NCBI RefSeq assembly: GCF_900110435.1
Contig: NZ_FODT01000001.1
Span: 1-64,000 of the forward strand
Direction: 5' to 3'
Source of the DNA: Rhodopseudomonas pseudopalustris
GTDB taxonomy: Bacteria > Pseudomonadota > Alphaproteobacteria > Rhizobiales > Xanthobacteraceae
DNA: 64,000 nt
The notes below the pieces were generated by a model. It did not search any database and had not been told where the DNA came from. It saw only the letters and a program-made list of their open reading frames with translations. Made by a program: the position numbers and the translations under genes. Positions 61,943-64,000 of the stretch are shown piece by piece (within the stretch, counting starts at the first letter, position 1; each line of letters opens with the position of its first letter).

Positions 61943-62440
61943 TCAGGCGCCGGCGTTCAGCACCGTCACCGCGCGGCGGTTCTGCGACCAGCACGAGATG
62001 TCGTTGCAGACCGCGACCGGGCGCTCCTTGCCGTAGGAAATCGTCCGCATCCGGGACGGCTCGATGCCGCGCGAGGAGAGATAGTTGCGGACCGACTGCG
62101 CCCGGCGAGCGCCCAGCGCGATGTTGTATTCGCGGGTGCCGCGCTCGTCGGCATGTCCCTCGATGGTGAAGGAGTAGCGATTGTAGGTCTGCAGCCACTG
62201 TGCCTGCTTGTCGAGAGTCGCCGCCGCCTGCGGCGAAAGTTCGGTCTGGTCGCTCTCGAAGAACACGCGGTCGCCGACGTTGACGACGAAATCCTGCTGG
62301 CTGCCGGGAGTCGCCGCGCTGGCCATTGCTCCATCGGAGCCGAGACCCGTCTTGTTGTTGGCGCAAGCCCCCATCGACAGGGCCACCGCGAGCACCGCGG
62401 CCAGCTTCAATCCCTGGAGGATTCGCTTCTGATGTGTCAT
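61943..62440 (-). CDS. pal: Peptidoglycan-associated lipoprotein Pal
   Basis: A 165-residue outer-membrane lipoprotein: lipobox ALSMGAC (Cys26), short linker, OmpA-like murein-binding domain (FVVNVGDRVFFESDQTELSP, IEGHADERGTREYNIALGAR with the diaminopimelate-binding Asp and Arg, MRTISYGKERPV). Anchors the outer membrane to peptidoglycan and works with TolB/TolA at division. tolB is not immediately upstream in this window. Confidence 0.96.
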   Translation of the reverse strand: MTHQKRILQGLKLAAVLAVALSMGACANNKTGLGSDGAMASAATPGSQQDFVVNVGDRVFFESDQTELSPQAAATLDKQAQWLQTYNRYSFTIEGHADERGTREYNIALGARRAQSVRNYLSSRGIEPSRMRTISYGKERPVAVCNDISCWSQNRRAVTVLNAGA

Positions 62441-62782
62441 TCCGGAGCCTCCACGCTCGCGATATTCGGACTGTGATCCGGTCTACAGGTCGATGGTTAA
62501 GCGAACGTTCCGTCAACCTTGATGAGACGTTGCCGGCCCCGATCAAATGCCTCCGACCTGCGAAAAGCAATCGCGATGGTTAATGAGATGCAAATATGGC
62601 GCGATGGTGAAGCAAGGCGCCGATTGCGCCTCTTTCGACCGCGACCGTGGGATCAACGGGACTCTTGACTACCGCCGCGGCGCGACTTTCCTGAAAGCCC
62701 GCCCAAAACGCACAAAAGCCGCCGGAGGCCGGCGGCTTGAGCGGTCATCGGGCGAGCGCCAAACGGCTCGCCGCCGGACTGA
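62441..62782. other. Intergenic region upstream of pal
   Basis: About 340 bases with no gene, unusually AT-rich near 62540-62600. It should hold the pal promoter, since the next gene upstream ends with its own terminator. Here pal is therefore probably transcribed separately from any tol genes. Confidence 0.5.
62716..62738 (-). terminator. Terminator of the FeeM-like gene
   Basis: 10-bp stem AAGCCGCCGG/CCGGCGGCTT, loop AGG; on the minus strand TTGTGCGTTTTGGG follows, a moderate U-tract. It lies 45 bases past the stop. Confidence 0.8.
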
Positions 62783-63541
62783 TCACATATAGCAGTCAGC
62801 CGAGTTGACCGGCGCCGTGCTCGGCGCATCGGCCGACCGCAGCGTCGGCCCGGCGAAAGCCGCCGGACGTTCGAACAGCATCCGGCGCTCGAACGCACTT
62901 GAACGCATAAACGGGAACCTCGCGTAGACCCGGTCGCGGATCTCCCGATAGTTGGCTCCCATCAGCCCGACCGGCTTTAGCAGGCCTGGAAACAGCCGCG
63001 GCTCGCACATCGGCTGCTGCAGAAATACGCGGCGGTAAAACGCTCTGTGCTCCGCGCGTACGGTCGCCAGCCCGATATCGGCGTCGAAATAGCAGCAGGC
63101 GATATAACCGAGCCGAACCGTGACATAGGGCAATTCCGGAAGACGCTCGATCCGATCGGGATCAGCGACGAAACGGGTGGGGTCGACGATGACCTTCCCG
63201 CGCTCGAGTTCGGGCTGCAAGATGTCAGGAAACACATCGACCGACGGCGACGTCGGCAACGATGGGGTGGCTACGCTGATTCGAATTGATCCCGACAGGG
63301 CGCCATCGACATGGATGCCGAATACCCAGGAGTTTGGCATCTCGTCATGGCTGTCCGTTACGAGCCCATCGGCGTTCGGCTCGATCGCCCCCTCGTTCAG
63401 ATAGGCGCGGTAGCGCAGTTGGTAGATCGCCTCTTTCTCGGCGACGGTCTCAGCCACCCGGTAGTCTATTCGATCGAGCAACTCGTGACCGCGCACTGCG
63501 GCAACGACGCGAGTCTTCTGCGCTTGTTGAGCAGAGCTCAT
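62783..63541 (-). CDS. N-acyl amino acid synthase (FeeM-like) GNAT-family acyltransferase
   Basis: A 252-residue protein. The N-terminal part (IDYRVAETVAEKEAIYQLRY, RAYLNEGAI) and the core (SWVFGIHVDGALSGSIRISV) have the autoinducer-synthase/FeeM-like GNAT fold. FeeM-type enzymes join long-chain acyl groups from acyl-ACP to amino acids; LuxI enzymes use the same fold to make acyl-homoserine lactones. This is not a LuxI by sequence. I chose the Met at 63541, with AGGGTGG upstream. Not adjacent to a luxR. Next to an EAL-domain protein and upstream of pal. Confidence 0.65.
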   Translation of the reverse strand: MSSAQQAQKTRVVAAVRGHELLDRIDYRVAETVAEKEAIYQLRYRAYLNEGAIEPNADGLVTDSHDEMPNSWVFGIHVDGALSGSIRISVATPSLPTSPSVDVFPDILQPELERGKVIVDPTRFVADPDRIERLPELPYVTVRLGYIACCYFDADIGLATVRAEHRAFYRRVFLQQPMCEPRLFPGLLKPVGLMGANYREIRDRVYARFPFMRSSAFERRMLFERPAAFAGPTLRSADAPSTAPVNSADCYM

Positions 63542-63701
63542 ATTACCACCCTGAATACGATGAACGCCCGCCTCAGAGGTTAACAAATCGCTAATCACAA
63601 CGCAAAGTGATTGAATCGTTAGGGTTAACCTCTCGCGCCCCTCCGAGACTTTTCGCGACGCCGGACTAAGTATTCGTTAAGGAGGGATTGGTCAGAAGCG
63701 A

Positions 63702-64000
63702 TCAAGCGATCGAGCGAAACGGCAGCACCAGAGGCTCGCCGTCCGTCTGTCGATTGCCGTGCGAAGCCGCGAGTAGCTGGCGGATTCGCGATGCGGGGAC
63801 CGGACGACTGAACAGATATCCCTGCCCTTCGGTCACGGTGCCTTCGGAGTTGATCCGTTCGAGCTGTTCGTTGGTCTCGATGCCCTCGACGACCACGGCC
63901 ATGCCGAGATCGGCGCTCAACCGTGCAACGCCGTGCAGCAGGGTCAGCGGCCGATCGCTGTCGATGCCCTCGAGGAAAGACCGATCGATCTTGACCTTCT
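63702..64000 (-). CDS. C-terminal part of an EAL-domain protein (truncated by window edge)
   Basis: The last ~99 residues of an EAL cyclic-di-GMP phosphodiesterase domain: VKIDRSFLEGIDSD, LSADLGMAVVVEGIETNEQLE and EGQGYLFSRPVPASRI, the standard C-terminal EAL motifs, with the glutamate in VVVEGIE conserved. Whether a GGDEF or sensor domain precedes it cannot be seen. The gene continues past position 64000. Confidence 0.9.
   Translation of the reverse strand, partial: KVKIDRSFLEGIDSDRPLTLLHGVARLSADLGMAVVVEGIETNEQLERINSEGTVTEGQGYLFSRPVPASRIRQLLAASHGNRQTDGEPLVLPFRSIA

Noticed and set aside
62783-63541. LuxI-type acyl-homoserine lactone synthase
   Set aside because: The general fold resembles it, but the LuxI residue pattern is not evident and no luxR neighbour exists; FeeM-like fits better.

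Overview
The window is high-GC alphaproteobacterial chromosome, almost certainly from the Rhodopseudomonas palustris / Bradyrhizobium group. The main reasons are a haloacetate dehalogenase closely resembling R. palustris RPA1163 with every catalytic residue at the same number, the gene orders chorismate mutase-hisC-tyrC and pmbA-cysQ-DUF4170-waaA-lpxK, a SAM-II riboswitch before metX, and dispersed intergenic repeats of the kind common in that family. It is mainly core chromosome. I saw no IS element, phage, plasmid gene, CRISPR array or tRNA. The left edge is the promoter and leader of a minus-strand rRNA operon whose 16S gene should begin just outside the window.

Layout. 0-4.1 kb: rrn leader (minus), a membrane-anchored M23 peptidase (plus), and a lipoprotein plus a 51-residue protein (minus). 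4.7-9.3 kb: clpB (minus), MOSC protein (plus), TIGR02594/CHAP-like secreted protein (minus). 9.5-11.6 kb: metX-metW under a SAM-II riboswitch with a visible terminator/antiterminator (minus). 11.9-14.8 kb: chorismate mutase-hisC-tyrC (plus). 14.9-17.4 kb: fluoroacetate-dehalogenase homologue and purD (minus). 17.6-20.5 kb: xseA, a dienelactone-hydrolase-like protein on the other strand, and DUF2093. 20.6-25.4 kb: minus-strand unit pmbA-cysQ-DUF4170-waaA-lpxK (Kdo transfer and lipid A 4'-kinase). 25.7-29.2 kb: DUF6101, a Pro-rich exported protein with ubiA, and rsmE. 29.4-33.6 kb: hisZ-hisG, then a GT2 glycosyltransferase overlapping a ChbG/HpnK deacetylase. 33.7-38.5 kb: DUF2076, L,D-transpeptidase, CheZ-like phosphatase, MFS transporter, lipoprotein. 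38.6-40.8 kb: groES-groEL with a CIRCE-like operator. 40.9-48.1 kb: exported protein, CrtI-like oxidoreductase, META-domain protein, lactate/glycolate permease, SbmA/YddA-type ABC exporter. 48.4-55.8 kb: outer-membrane protein, a histone H1-like protein with an acidic tail, and glcF-glcE-glcD with a TetR regulator. 56-57.1 kb: azlC-azlD. 57.4-62.4 kb: ftsH, tilS, cpoB, pal. 62.8-64 kb: a FeeM-like N-acyltransferase and the C-terminus of an EAL-domain protein that runs off the window.

Themes. Several genes concern the envelope: M23 peptidase, L,D-transpeptidase, waaA/lpxK, pal/cpoB and the GT2/ChbG pair. A glycolate module (TetR-glcDEF, with an LldP-type permease 5 kb away) suits an organism that can run RuBisCO. 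Methionine, histidine and aromatic amino acid synthesis are represented. ClpB, GroESL and FtsH give three stress/proteostasis loci.

The least ordinary features are the H1-like protein with acidic Ser-rich and His-rich tail directly behind glcDEF, the Asp at the nucleophile elbow of a dienelactone-hydrolase-like protein, the SAM-II attenuator, the tandem UUCG hairpins in the rrn leader, and a dispersed palindromic repeat whose TAG-containing ends repeatedly supply the stop codons of neighbouring genes. I did not find a convincing entirely new multigene system. Gene calls rest on reading translated sequences and remembered family motifs; no search was run.
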